This document shows positions 1 to 5,142 of a stretch of DNA of 5,492 nt, one piece after another. The DNA is from Bordetella parapertussis (GTDB lineage: Bacteria; Pseudomonadota; Gammaproteobacteria; Burkholderiales; Burkholderiaceae_B). Position 1 is the first letter of the stretch, and each line of letters starts with the position of its first letter. Below the pieces are notes generated by a model. That model was given only the letters and a program-made list of their open reading frames with translations, made no database searches and was not told the origin of the DNA. Location: NCBI GenBank assembly GCA_945872285.1, contig CAMBZR010000125.1, positions 1-5,492 of the forward strand. The letters run 5' to 3'. The position numbers were made by a program, and so were the translations under genes.

Positions 1-190
1 GCTTGACGGTTATCGCGGCAAACCTAAGGCGGATGTCGCTGCCTTGGTGAAGGCGATAGTGGCGTTTTCAAATATGGTTGCCACGCTTGGTGATTGTTTA
101 CTTGAAGCCGAAATCAATCCACTGTTTGTCTTAGCGCAAGGGCAGGGTGTCAAGGCTGCAGATGGGATTGCGGTCTTAACTCGTGCATAA
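1..190 (+). CDS. NDP-forming acyl-CoA synthetase, C-terminal end (partial)
   Basis: The reading frame enters at base 2 and runs 62 codons to a TAA at 188-190. The translation begins LDGYRGKPKADVAAL and later has EAEINPLFV followed by GQGVKAADGIAVL. These match the end of the ATP-grasp (beta-subunit-like) domain of ADP/NDP-forming acyl-CoA synthetases (acetate--CoA ligase/succinyl-CoA synthetase superfamily). In that domain a GyRG...D..AL segment and an E-(L/I)-NP-L segment close the protein. Members are usually fused proteins of roughly 700 residues that convert an acid, CoA and ATP to acyl-CoA in the cytoplasm; here about 90 percent lies upstream of the window. The gene converges on the enoyl-CoA hydratase with only 33 bases between stop codons. 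The two are therefore not co-transcribed, although both enzyme types belong to acyl-CoA metabolism. The specific acid substrate cannot be told from this tail. Confidence 0.85.
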   Translation, partial: LDGYRGKPKADVAALVKAIVAFSNMVATLGDCLLEAEINPLFVLAQGQGVKAADGIAVLTRA

Positions 191-223
191 GTGCAGTGCG
201 GCAAGGCGAGTTGTTCTGGCGAA

Positions 224-1012
224 CTATTTTCTTGAATTTTTTTTATGCTCTAAAAATTCATTCATGAATTTTTGAGGTTCGCCTGTGTCAAATGCTTTGC
301 CAAATTCTTGAACGCTATCTGCAATCGCATCGGGTAACGACAATTGTTCCCAACGCCTGAGCAAGGTCTTTTGTTGCCTGAGCGCGGCCGGTGCCAACGC
401 CGCGAAGTTCTGCGCAATCGTCATCACGCGTTGATCTAGCTCTGCCAAGGTAACAACTTCGTTGACCAGGCCCCACTGCAAGGCCTGCTCGGTACCGATG
501 TTTTCACCGCTCAGCAATAGCCAGGCAGCATGGGCGTGACCGATCAGCTTGGGCATCAGGGTGGCATGAATGACCGAAGGAATCCCGACTTTGACCTCGG
601 GCATACCAAGCTGGGTGCCTTGCACGGCGATGCGAACATCGCAAGCCATAGCAAGCTCTAAGCCTGCTCCCAGACACCAGCCCGGAATCCGAGCAATGAC
701 TGGCACCGGAAACAGTCTTGTTGCTTCGCACAAATCGCGTAAGTTCGAAATAAAGGTGACCGCCGTCTTGCGATTAAGCGTGGCCATTTCGTTGATATTT
801 GCGCCCGCGACAAAGGCCTTATCGCCCGACCCTCTGAAGATCAAGACACGGATCTCTGGGGTATCTGCTATTTCGTTTAAAGCGGCAGTTAAATCGCGAC
901 TCACAGGCGTTGATAAGATGTTGACCGTACCCGCTTCGCGAATGGTGAGGGTCGCAACGCCCAACTCATCAAGGGTCGCGTGAGCGTGTTTCAAAGAGAC
1001 AAGAGTTTTCAT
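224..1012 (-). CDS. enoyl-CoA hydratase/isomerase (crotonase family)
   Basis: This 262-residue protein has the usual length for the crotonase family, whose cytoplasmic members hydrate a 2-enoyl-CoA or isomerise its double bond. Residues 65-73 (KAFVAGANI) form the first oxyanion-hole/CoA-binding segment, with N at 72 where D is common. Residues 111-125 (GWCLGAGLELAMACD) and 136-143 (GMPEVKVG) follow. The two catalytic glutamates of hydratases align with E119 and E139, so true hydratase activity is plausible. After E139 the usual glycine-rich GAGGTQRL-like stretch is replaced by IPSVIHATLMPKLIG, which suggests a distinct subgroup. I chose ATG at 1012, because the in-frame GTG at 1048 has no Shine-Dalgarno and adds 12 non-family residues. 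Upstream of 1012 there is only a weak GAG. The gene stands alone on the minus strand, divergent from the first SDR. The stop is TAG at 224-226 and the 3' end is very A/T-rich. The substrate is unknown. Confidence 0.9.
   Translation of the reverse strand: MKTLVSLKHAHATLDELGVATLTIREAGTVNILSTPVSRDLTAALNEIADTPEIRVLIFRGSGDKAFVAGANINEMATLNRKTAVTFISNLRDLCEATRLFPVPVIARIPGWCLGAGLELAMACDVRIAVQGTQLGMPEVKVGIPSVIHATLMPKLIGHAHAAWLLLSGENIGTEQALQWGLVNEVVTLAELDQRVMTIAQNFAALAPAALRQQKTLLRRWEQLSLPDAIADSVQEFGKAFDTGEPQKFMNEFLEHKKNSRK
233..273. repeat. nested AT-rich inverted repeats at the 3' end of the hydratase gene
   Basis: A perfect palindrome has arms AAAAATTCAT (252-261) and ATGAATTTTT (264-273) with two bases between them. 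The left arm's AAAAATTC (252-259) is also complementary to an upstream GAATTTTT at 234-241. TGAATTTTT therefore occurs twice, at 233-241 and 265-273, flanking its complement, and two mutually exclusive hairpins are possible. The element lies inside the last codons of the hydratase gene (the KFMNEF and KKNS region) and 3' of the acyl-CoA synthetase stop. A run of eight T at 237-244 follows a weak four-pair stem GTTC/GAAC (213-224). It may help end transcription from either side, but no classic GC-rich terminator is present. Confidence 0.45.
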
Positions 1013-1146
1013 GATTGGCTCAGTGTATCTTGCATTTGAAACCGCCACGCGTTTAGAGCTGAGGATTACTCAAAAACGGCTGTCGTGACATCGGTGTTTT
1101 TGTTGTAGCGTAACGTGATCATCTTTGCCGATAATCAAAGCAAAAC

Positions 1147-1173
1147 TGTTTAAAACAATCGAATGCTTAAACA
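1147..1173. promoter_or_regulatory. inverted repeat, possible operator
   Basis: Arms TGTTTAA (1147-1153) and TTAAACA (1167-1173) are perfect complements separated by 13 bases, so their centres are 20 bases apart, about two helical turns. That spacing suits a dimeric or paired-dimer DNA-binding repressor. The repeat falls just at and after the predicted start point of the minus-strand promoter, where a bound repressor would block the hydratase gene. No regulator gene is in the window, and a 7-base AT-rich repeat can occur by chance. Confidence 0.3.
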
Positions 1174-1180
1174 CTTCAGG

Positions 1181-1210
1181 AATGTATCGATGACTGAAAA
1201 AATATTTCAA
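1181..1210 (-). promoter_or_regulatory. candidate sigma-70 promoter for the hydratase gene
   Basis: On the minus strand TTGAAA (1210 down to 1205, five of six against TTGACA) is followed after 18 bases by TACATT (1186 down to 1181, four of six against TATAAT). Transcription would begin near 1174 and leave a leader of about 160 bases before the ATG at 1012. The spacer is A/T-rich. This is an unaided consensus match in an AT-rich stretch, where chance matches are frequent. Confidence 0.3.
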
Positions 1211-1410
1211 AACAATCAATAATTAAGTTAAATTAAGTGTTTGATATCAGTGTCTTGCAACAGCTGGATTTGCACCTCGAGCAACGCAAGGTCGTGCCAA
1301 GTGCATTGACTTCACCGCAGTAACGGGCGTGGCTCGTAGAGCAAACGACGTTGTGGGGCAAGTGACTTAAAGGCTTAGCAATAAAACTAGAATAAAAGGA
1401 CTCAACAAGA

Positions 1411-2181
1411 ATGAAAAACACTCAAGAATCAGCAGCAAGGCAAACCAAAATCGCAATCGTGACCGGAGCAGGTGCGAGCATTGGGCGGGCAATTGCCTTC
1501 AAGCTAGTGAGTCAAGGTGTGGCGGTTGTCATCGCAGATCGCGATCTGGCGGCAGCGCTTAGTGTTCAGGCCGAGTTAGAGGCAAGCGGTGGGCAAGCCT
1601 TAGCTGTTCAGGCCGATGTGACTGTGGCTGTCGACCTAAAACACTTAGTTGACGCCACGATCAAAAAATATGGGCGTATTGATTATCTTGTGAACAACGC
1701 GGGCACTTTAGGTCCGATCAAGCCGATGTGGGAGACCACAGACGCTGAGGTGGATCGCGTCTTTGCGATCAACGTGCGCGCGATCTTTGGGTTAACGCGG
1801 TTGGTTGTCGCTCACATGATGCAACAAGGGTCGGGTTCGATCGTCTCGCTGGCCTCGGTGGCCGGGAAGGACGGCCCACAAGAACTGTCGATCTATGCGG
1901 CCTCTAAGGCGGCGGTCATCGGCATGACGAAGTCGTGGGCTAAAGAGTTTGTGCCTCACGGAGTCCGCGTCAATTGCGTGTCCCCGGCTTTAGTTGAAGC
2001 CACAGGTATGCGTAACGAAATGCCAGATTACATCAGCACCGACGCAGCAAAAAAAATCCCCATGAAACGACTTGTGCGGGTCGATGAGGTGGCCAATGTC
2101 GTGTGCTTTTTATTGTCAGACGAAGCGAGTTTTGTAACGGGTGCTTGTTACGATATTAGCGGTGGTCGTTCGAACTATTGA
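1411..2181 (+). CDS. short-chain dehydrogenase/reductase (classical SDR, FabG-like), SDR 1
   Basis: This 256-residue protein has the length and motif order of a classical SDR: a single Rossmann fold, cytoplasmic, expected to act as a tetramer or dimer. The cofactor loop TGAGASIG is at 18-25. D43 at the end of strand beta-2 (VIADRD) predicts NAD(H) over NADP(H). NNAG is at 95-98, and the catalytic tetrad reads N121, S149, Y162 and K166 with the usual 13-residue S-Y spacing. The C-terminus ends FVTGACYDISGGRSNY, with GGR in place of the commoner DGG. Such enzymes interconvert a secondary alcohol and a ketone, or 3-hydroxyacyl and 3-oxoacyl groups; the substrate cannot be read from the sequence. 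AAGGA at 1396-1400 supports the ATG at 1411. It is the first gene of an operon, with only 15 bases from its TGA to the chosen start of SDR 2. Confidence 0.92.
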   Translation: MKNTQESAARQTKIAIVTGAGASIGRAIAFKLVSQGVAVVIADRDLAAALSVQAELEASGGQALAVQADVTVAVDLKHLVDATIKKYGRIDYLVNNAGTLGPIKPMWETTDAEVDRVFAINVRAIFGLTRLVVAHMMQQGSGSIVSLASVAGKDGPQELSIYAASKAAVIGMTKSWAKEFVPHGVRVNCVSPALVEATGMRNEMPDYISTDAAKKIPMKRLVRVDEVANVVCFLLSDEASFVTGACYDISGGRSNY

Positions 2182-2184
2182 ATC

Positions 2185-2189
2185 AAGGA
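2185..2189 (+). promoter_or_regulatory. ribosome binding site deciding the SDR 2 start
   Basis: AAGGA lies one base before an ATG at 2191 but seven bases before a second in-frame ATG at 2197. Only the second has a workable spacing, so 2197 is preferred. Confidence 0.65.
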
Positions 2190-2196
2190 AATGACT

Positions 2197-2934
2197 ATGT
2201 ATGACTTTCAAAACAGAGTGTTGCTGTTGACAGGCGCAAATGGTGGTATTGGGCGTGAGATTGCTAAACTGTTTTATGCTCACGGCGCCCAACTGGTCTT
2301 GACCGATCTTGATCATCAGGCGCTTAAAGGCTTTGCTGACGAACTTGATCCCCAGGGTAAACGCATTGCAACGCTGAAAATGGATGCAAGCGACCCAAAA
2401 GATTCAGATGCGGCTGTTGACTTAGCCGTTAAGCGCTTTGGCGGTATTGATTTTTTAGTTCCGGCCGCCGCGATTTATTTAAGTCGTCCCGTAAAAGAGC
2501 TGTCAGATGCCGAGTGGCACAAAGTGATTTCGATCAATCTTGATGGCGTCTTTTATATTTGCCAGCGCGCGATTAAGGCCTTGCGCGATAACAGCGCGAT
2601 TTGTAATATCGCCTCGGTTGCCGGGCATCGTGGGTCTTTTGCAAACTCTCATTATTCGGCGACAAAAGGCGCGATCCTTTCGCTGACCCGCAGTTTGGCT
2701 CGAGAGCTTGGCCCGCGTACACGTGTCAACGCGGTGTCACCAGGCATTATCGAAACACCCATGACAGTCGAGTTGATTAAATTACGAGGAGCCGATTCCA
2801 TCGAGCAATCGTCGCTTAAACGCGTAGGTCAGCCGCATGAAGTCGCCACCGCGATTGCCTTTTTATGTAGCAGCGGCGCGAGTTTTATTACGGGCGAAGC
2901 TTTGCAGGTGAACGGCGGCTTGCATATCAGTTAA
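2197..2934 (+). CDS. short-chain dehydrogenase/reductase with altered NNAG motif, SDR 2
   Basis: From the ATG at 2197 the product is 245 residues; an ATG at 2191 would add two. Using this start, the cofactor loop TGANGGIG is at 12-19 and D37 (LVLTDLD) predicts NAD(H) preference. The tetrad is N114, S140, Y153 and K157, so catalysis should be intact. The motif that normally reads NNAG is PAAA (89-92, within FLVPAAAIY). This removes the asparagine that normally steadies the central sheet beside the nicotinamide site. The C-terminus ends ITGEALQVNGGLHIS, as in family members. Length and motif order otherwise match FabG-like SDRs acting on an alcohol/ketone pair. It is the distal gene of the pair with SDR 1, and the differing motifs and loops suggest a different step or substrate rather than a recent duplicate. 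Its stop codon sits inside the left arm of a terminator-like hairpin. Confidence 0.9.
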   Translation: MYDFQNRVLLLTGANGGIGREIAKLFYAHGAQLVLTDLDHQALKGFADELDPQGKRIATLKMDASDPKDSDAAVDLAVKRFGGIDFLVPAAAIYLSRPVKELSDAEWHKVISINLDGVFYICQRAIKALRDNSAICNIASVAGHRGSFANSHYSATKGAILSLTRSLARELGPRTRVNAVSPGIIETPMTVELIKLRGADSIEQSSLKRVGQPHEVATAIAFLCSSGASFITGEALQVNGGLHIS

Positions 2935-2957
2935 GGGCTCGAGTCAGACAGCCCTTA
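2932..2957. terminator. hairpin shared by two convergent operons, containing both stop codons
   Basis: Arms TAAGGGCT (2932-2939) and AGCCCTTA (2950-2957) form a perfect eight-pair stem with a ten-base loop. The first three bases are the TAA of SDR 2 and the last three are the reverse complement of the TAA of SDR 3. Reading plus, the stem is followed by TGTTTGATTGTT (eight T in twelve), an imperfect U-tract, so it probably ends the SDR 1-SDR 2 transcript. Reading minus, no T-rich tract follows, so termination of the opposite operon here is less sure. Confidence 0.65.
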
Positions 2958-3767
2958 TGTTTGATTGTTAGCGGAGGTAAATTGCGCGGAGCCGCTGCCA
3001 GTTGTGTAGCCTTTGCTGGCGGCCCAGCCACCATCAACAGGCAGTACCACACCGTTAATAAACTTGGCTTCGGTTGAGCACAAAAAGGCGATTGCATCAG
3101 CGATGTCTGCGGGTGAACCGCCTTGCGCCCCCATCGGCACGAGCTCGTTTAGGCCCTTGATGAATTCAGGATCCTTGTAATAGCCATCCGTGAGTGGTGT
3201 ACGAATTAAACCAGGCGCGACAGCATTGACTCGAATCCCATCTGCAGCAACGTCTAACGAAAGGTTTCTGGTCAACCCAATGACACCATGTTTGCTTGAA
3301 TTGTAGGCTGGCCGATGTGTCAGTCCCATCGTTCCTGCAACCGACGCGATATTCACAATCGAACCTCCGCCAGTCTTACGCATCCGTAACACCGCTTCGC
3401 GCGCGCAATAGAAGGGACCGTTCAAGTTGATAGCGATGACTCGCTGCCACTCTTCAGGTTCAAGGTCATAGATTGTTTGAACTTCGCGCACACCTGCGCA
3501 ATTGACCAAAATATCGATTTTTTTAAATTCTTGATCAATCGCGCTAAACGCTTTGGCGACTGAGCGATGGTCGGCGACATCAAACTGCAGCGCTAACACT
3601 TTTTGTTTAGTGAGCGAGCGAATTTTTTCGGCAGCGGTATCTGCCATTTTTTGTGAATAATCCAAGGCCACAATTGCGGCGCCGCCTCGCGCAAATTTTT
3701 CGATAATGGCTAAGCCTAAACCACCACCTGCACCTGTCACGATTGCGACTTTGTTTGTAAAGTTCAT
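2955..3767 (-). CDS. short-chain dehydrogenase/reductase (classical SDR), SDR 3
   Basis: This 270-residue classical SDR has TGAGGGLG at 11-18, D36 (VALDYS) implying NAD(H), and NCAG at 89-92, an accepted NNAG variant. Its tetrad is N114, S142, Y155 and K159. The segment GIRVNAVAPGLIRTPL (177-192) and LPVDGGW (242-248) are the standard C-terminal landmarks. After GGW it continues 22 residues with a Ser/Thr/Gly/Asn/Gln-rich tail (ASKGYTTGSGSAQ...), longer than most relatives, which usually stop shortly after this point. The start is secured by AGGAG at 3776-3780, eight bases before the ATG. It is the second gene of a minus-strand operon, 33 bases after the GldA-like gene, so both probably act on successive intermediates of one alcohol substrate (inference). 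It converges on SDR 2 across a 20-base gap. The substrate is unknown. Confidence 0.92.
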   Translation of the reverse strand: MNFTNKVAIVTGAGGGLGLAIIEKFARGGAAIVALDYSQKMADTAAEKIRSLTKQKVLALQFDVADHRSVAKAFSAIDQEFKKIDILVNCAGVREVQTIYDLEPEEWQRVIAINLNGPFYCAREAVLRMRKTGGGSIVNIASVAGTMGLTHRPAYNSSKHGVIGLTRNLSLDVAADGIRVNAVAPGLIRTPLTDGYYKDPEFIKGLNELVPMGAQGGSPADIADAIAFLCSTEAKFINGVVLPVDGGWAASKGYTTGSGSAQFTSANNQT

Positions 3768-3800
3768 TTTTTAGTCTCCTGTTTGTTCAAGCATAACTGA

Positions 3801-4898
3801 CTATGACAGCCTTGCGCGACCTAAAGCGTCGGCAGTTGAAATACAGTGTGCAATACGCGCGGCATCGGCAGGCGGGCTGAGATTACCGATATAAGGCGCG
3901 GCGGCGGTGAGGGTGGCCATTCGTAAGATCTCAATAGCAGTCGCTTTACCCGCGCCCAATTGAGCAAGGGTGACTGGCAGGCCCAGCGAGTGACAAAAAG
4001 CGATATGAGCCTGAACTTCAGCTTCAGCACGGTTTTCGGCAACTAATTGAACAATCGAGCCAAAGGCAACAAGCTCACCATGTAAAAAAGTACTCATGGC
4101 AGGGTGGTCTGAAAAGCCTCGCGTTAGAGCGTGCGAAAGCGATAAGCCGCCGCTTTCAAAGCCAAGGCCACTTAATAACACCGAGGCTTCAACGGCGCGC
4201 TCGACATTGTCATCAGGCGTACCATGTTGCTGGATTTGCTTTAAGGCAGGCAACCCGAATTCAATAATAGTGTCATAGCAGCGCTCGGCCAATAACCTAG
4301 CAGTTGCCAGCGAGGGCGTACCAAAGAAATTCAAGCCGCCTGCCTGATGGCATTGGGTCGCTTCAAATTTTTTACTGAGGGCATCACCTAAGCCCGCAGC
4401 AAAGAAACGCGCTGGCGCCCGAGCGATGATAGCGGTATCGACAAGTACCACGTCTGGATTGCGTATGAGACGATCAACCCGTGCCACGCGATGTTGCTCG
4501 TCGTACAGCACGATTAGTCGGCTGGTTGGTGAGTCGTTTGACGCAATCGTTGGCATAATCAGTAATCTTAGATTGTGTGCGTGGGCAATCCCTTTGGCTG
4601 CGTCGATGGTTTTACCCCCGCCATAGCCGATGACAAGGTCCGCTTGGCCAGGTTTGAATTGAGCGGCGAGCTGTTCGATGGCTTCACTGGTGCATTCACC
4701 ACCAAAGCGAAGTTCCATGACCTTGAAGCCTGCACCTGCAAGTGGCGCTAATAACAATTCGCCCACGCTGGCTTTCACAATATCGTCCATCAGCACGACC
4801 GGCCGAGAGGCAGCGAGCTCGTTTAGCAGCGCAGGGAGCGTTTGCACAGCACCCGGGCCCTGTATGTAGCGCCCTGGAAATCCAATGGTTCTGATCAA
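3801..4898 (-). CDS. GldA-like metal-dependent alcohol/polyol dehydrogenase
   Basis: This 365-residue protein is close to the length of glycerol dehydrogenases (about 367) in the iron/zinc alcohol dehydrogenase superfamily. These are cytoplasmic NAD-dependent enzymes that oxidise vicinal diols such as glycerol. Visible family blocks are the N-terminal FPGRYIQGPGA (7-17), the NAD phosphate loop GGGKTIDAAK (93-102), PTIASNDSPTS (116-126), NPDVVLVDT (147-155) and LLSGLGFESGGL (241-252). The three metal ligands align with D172 (AGLGDAL), H256 (LSHAL) and H273 (FLHGE). D122 matches the substrate-side aspartate. Around the second and third histidines it differs from typical GldA: SHALTRGF replaces AHAVHNGL, and HGELVAFG replaces HGEKVAFG. 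The substrate may therefore not be glycerol. The start is TTG at 4898; an in-frame stop at 4914-4916 excludes any longer form, and the next Met is residue 37. It leads the operon with SDR 3. Confidence 0.9.
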   Translation of the reverse strand: MIRTIGFPGRYIQGPGAVQTLPALLNELAASRPVVLMDDIVKASVGELLLAPLAGAGFKVMELRFGGECTSEAIEQLAAQFKPGQADLVIGYGGGKTIDAAKGIAHAHNLRLLIMPTIASNDSPTSRLIVLYDEQHRVARVDRLIRNPDVVLVDTAIIARAPARFFAAGLGDALSKKFEATQCHQAGGLNFFGTPSLATARLLAERCYDTIIEFGLPALKQIQQHGTPDDNVERAVEASVLLSGLGFESGGLSLSHALTRGFSDHPAMSTFLHGELVAFGSIVQLVAENRAEAEVQAHIAFCHSLGLPVTLAQLGAGKATAIEILRMATLTAAAPYIGNLSPPADAARIAHCISTADALGRARLS

Positions 4899-4904
4899 GG
4901 TTTG

Positions 4905-4910
4905 CCTCTT
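4905..4910 (-). promoter_or_regulatory. ribosome binding site supporting a TTG start
   Basis: AAGAGG on the minus strand lies six bases before the TTG at 4898. With an in-frame stop just upstream and no ATG in the conserved N-terminus, it fixes the unusual start of the GldA-like gene. Confidence 0.7.
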
Positions 4911-5102
4911 TGTCTAAACGGTATTCGAGATTCTTGTCTATTTTTTCAGATGGGTAGTCAAAAACGCACGCTGATGGTACTTTCACAAGGTGACTGAAGA
5001 AACCTGACTGCTGTTAAGGTGAGCGAGAGGAGTCACGTGGAGAAGACAGGAAAGTAGTGTAAATCAAAGCTTTATCTAGAGAATACAAAAACTTAATGCC
5101 CC

Positions 5103-5120
5103 CTTGCCATCCCCGGCGAG
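5103..5120 (+). other. possible leader stem-loop before the GMC gene
   Basis: CTTGCC (5103-5108) can pair with GGCGAG (5115-5120) around a six-base loop, with one G-U pair in RNA. It would lie in the mRNA leader 22 bases before the ATG and just upstream of the Shine-Dalgarno at 5133-5136. The stem is short and may have no role. Confidence 0.2.
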
Positions 5121-5142
5121 CAGAGGGTTGGCGGAGAAATAG

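Larger units (their letters stand above)
1013..1410. other. divergent intergenic region between hydratase and SDR operon
   Basis: These 398 bases separate the start codons of two divergent transcripts. I see no convincing gene. The stretch from about 1141 to 1240 is markedly AT-rich and holds the candidate hydratase promoter and an inverted repeat, annotated separately. An 8-base pair of complementary words, AAACACTT (1169-1176) and AAGTGTTT (1235-1242), brackets the AT core. A TTGATA at 1241-1246 with TGGATT 18 bases downstream (1265-1270) is a weak -35/-10 candidate for the plus-strand SDR operon. From about 1250 to 1380 base composition returns to that of the genes. A GTG-initiated 28-codon frame (1237-1323) lacks a ribosome site. 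The SDR Shine-Dalgarno, AAGGA at 1396-1400, ends the region ten bases before the ATG. Confidence 0.6.
4899..5142. other. divergent control region between GldA-like operon and GMC gene
   Basis: These 244 bases separate two divergent starts and carry no credible gene. On the minus strand TTGACT (4961 down to 4956, five of six of a -35 box) has only poor -10 partners, TAGACA at 15 bases or GACAAG at 17, so a promoter is likely but not resolved. On the plus strand I find no good -35/-10 pair; the AT-rich 5056-5095 segment is the likeliest site. TGACTG occurs twice (4991-4996 and 5005-5010), and AGTCAC (5031-5036) is complementary to GTGACT (4990-4995). These could be regulator contacts but are short. 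A purine-rich stretch runs from about 5017 to 5054. Confidence 0.5.

Noticed and set aside
570..983. 137-codon open frame antisense to the hydratase
   Set aside because: It lies fully inside a well-supported crotonase gene, its product matches no family I recognise, and it is explained as a frame shadow.
1013..1048. Longer hydratase form from a GTG at 1048
   Set aside because: There is no Shine-Dalgarno before the GTG, and the extra 12 residues are not part of the family fold; ATG at 1012 gives the normal length.
1237..1323. 28-codon leader peptide (GTG start) upstream of SDR 1
   Set aside because: The peptide looks reasonable but there is no Shine-Dalgarno, no attenuator structure after it and no amino-acid codon run to suggest a leader role.
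1306..1342. Promoter from TTGACT at 1306-1311 for SDR 1
   Set aside because: The -35 match is good but no acceptable -10 box occurs at 15-19 bases.
1388..1393. TAGAAT as -10 box just before SDR 1
   Set aside because: There is no -35 partner, and transcription would begin at or after the Shine-Dalgarno, leaving no usable leader.
1233..1421. 62-codon minus-strand frame in the divergent region
   Set aside because: It needs a GTG inside SDR 1, has no ribosome site, overlaps the SDR 1 start region, and its Cys/Ser-rich product looks non-biological.
2116..2316. 66-codon minus-strand frame across the SDR 1/SDR 2 junction
   Set aside because: It overlaps two confident genes in antisense and has no family resemblance.
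1411..2934. SDR 1 and SDR 2 as a recent tandem duplication
   Set aside because: Beyond the family motifs the two proteins differ throughout, including NNAG versus PAAA and their C-termini, so duplication, if any, is old.
4696..4986. 96-codon minus-strand frame overlapping the GldA-like start
   Set aside because: Most of it is an alternative frame of the GldA-like gene, and its product has no recognisable domain.
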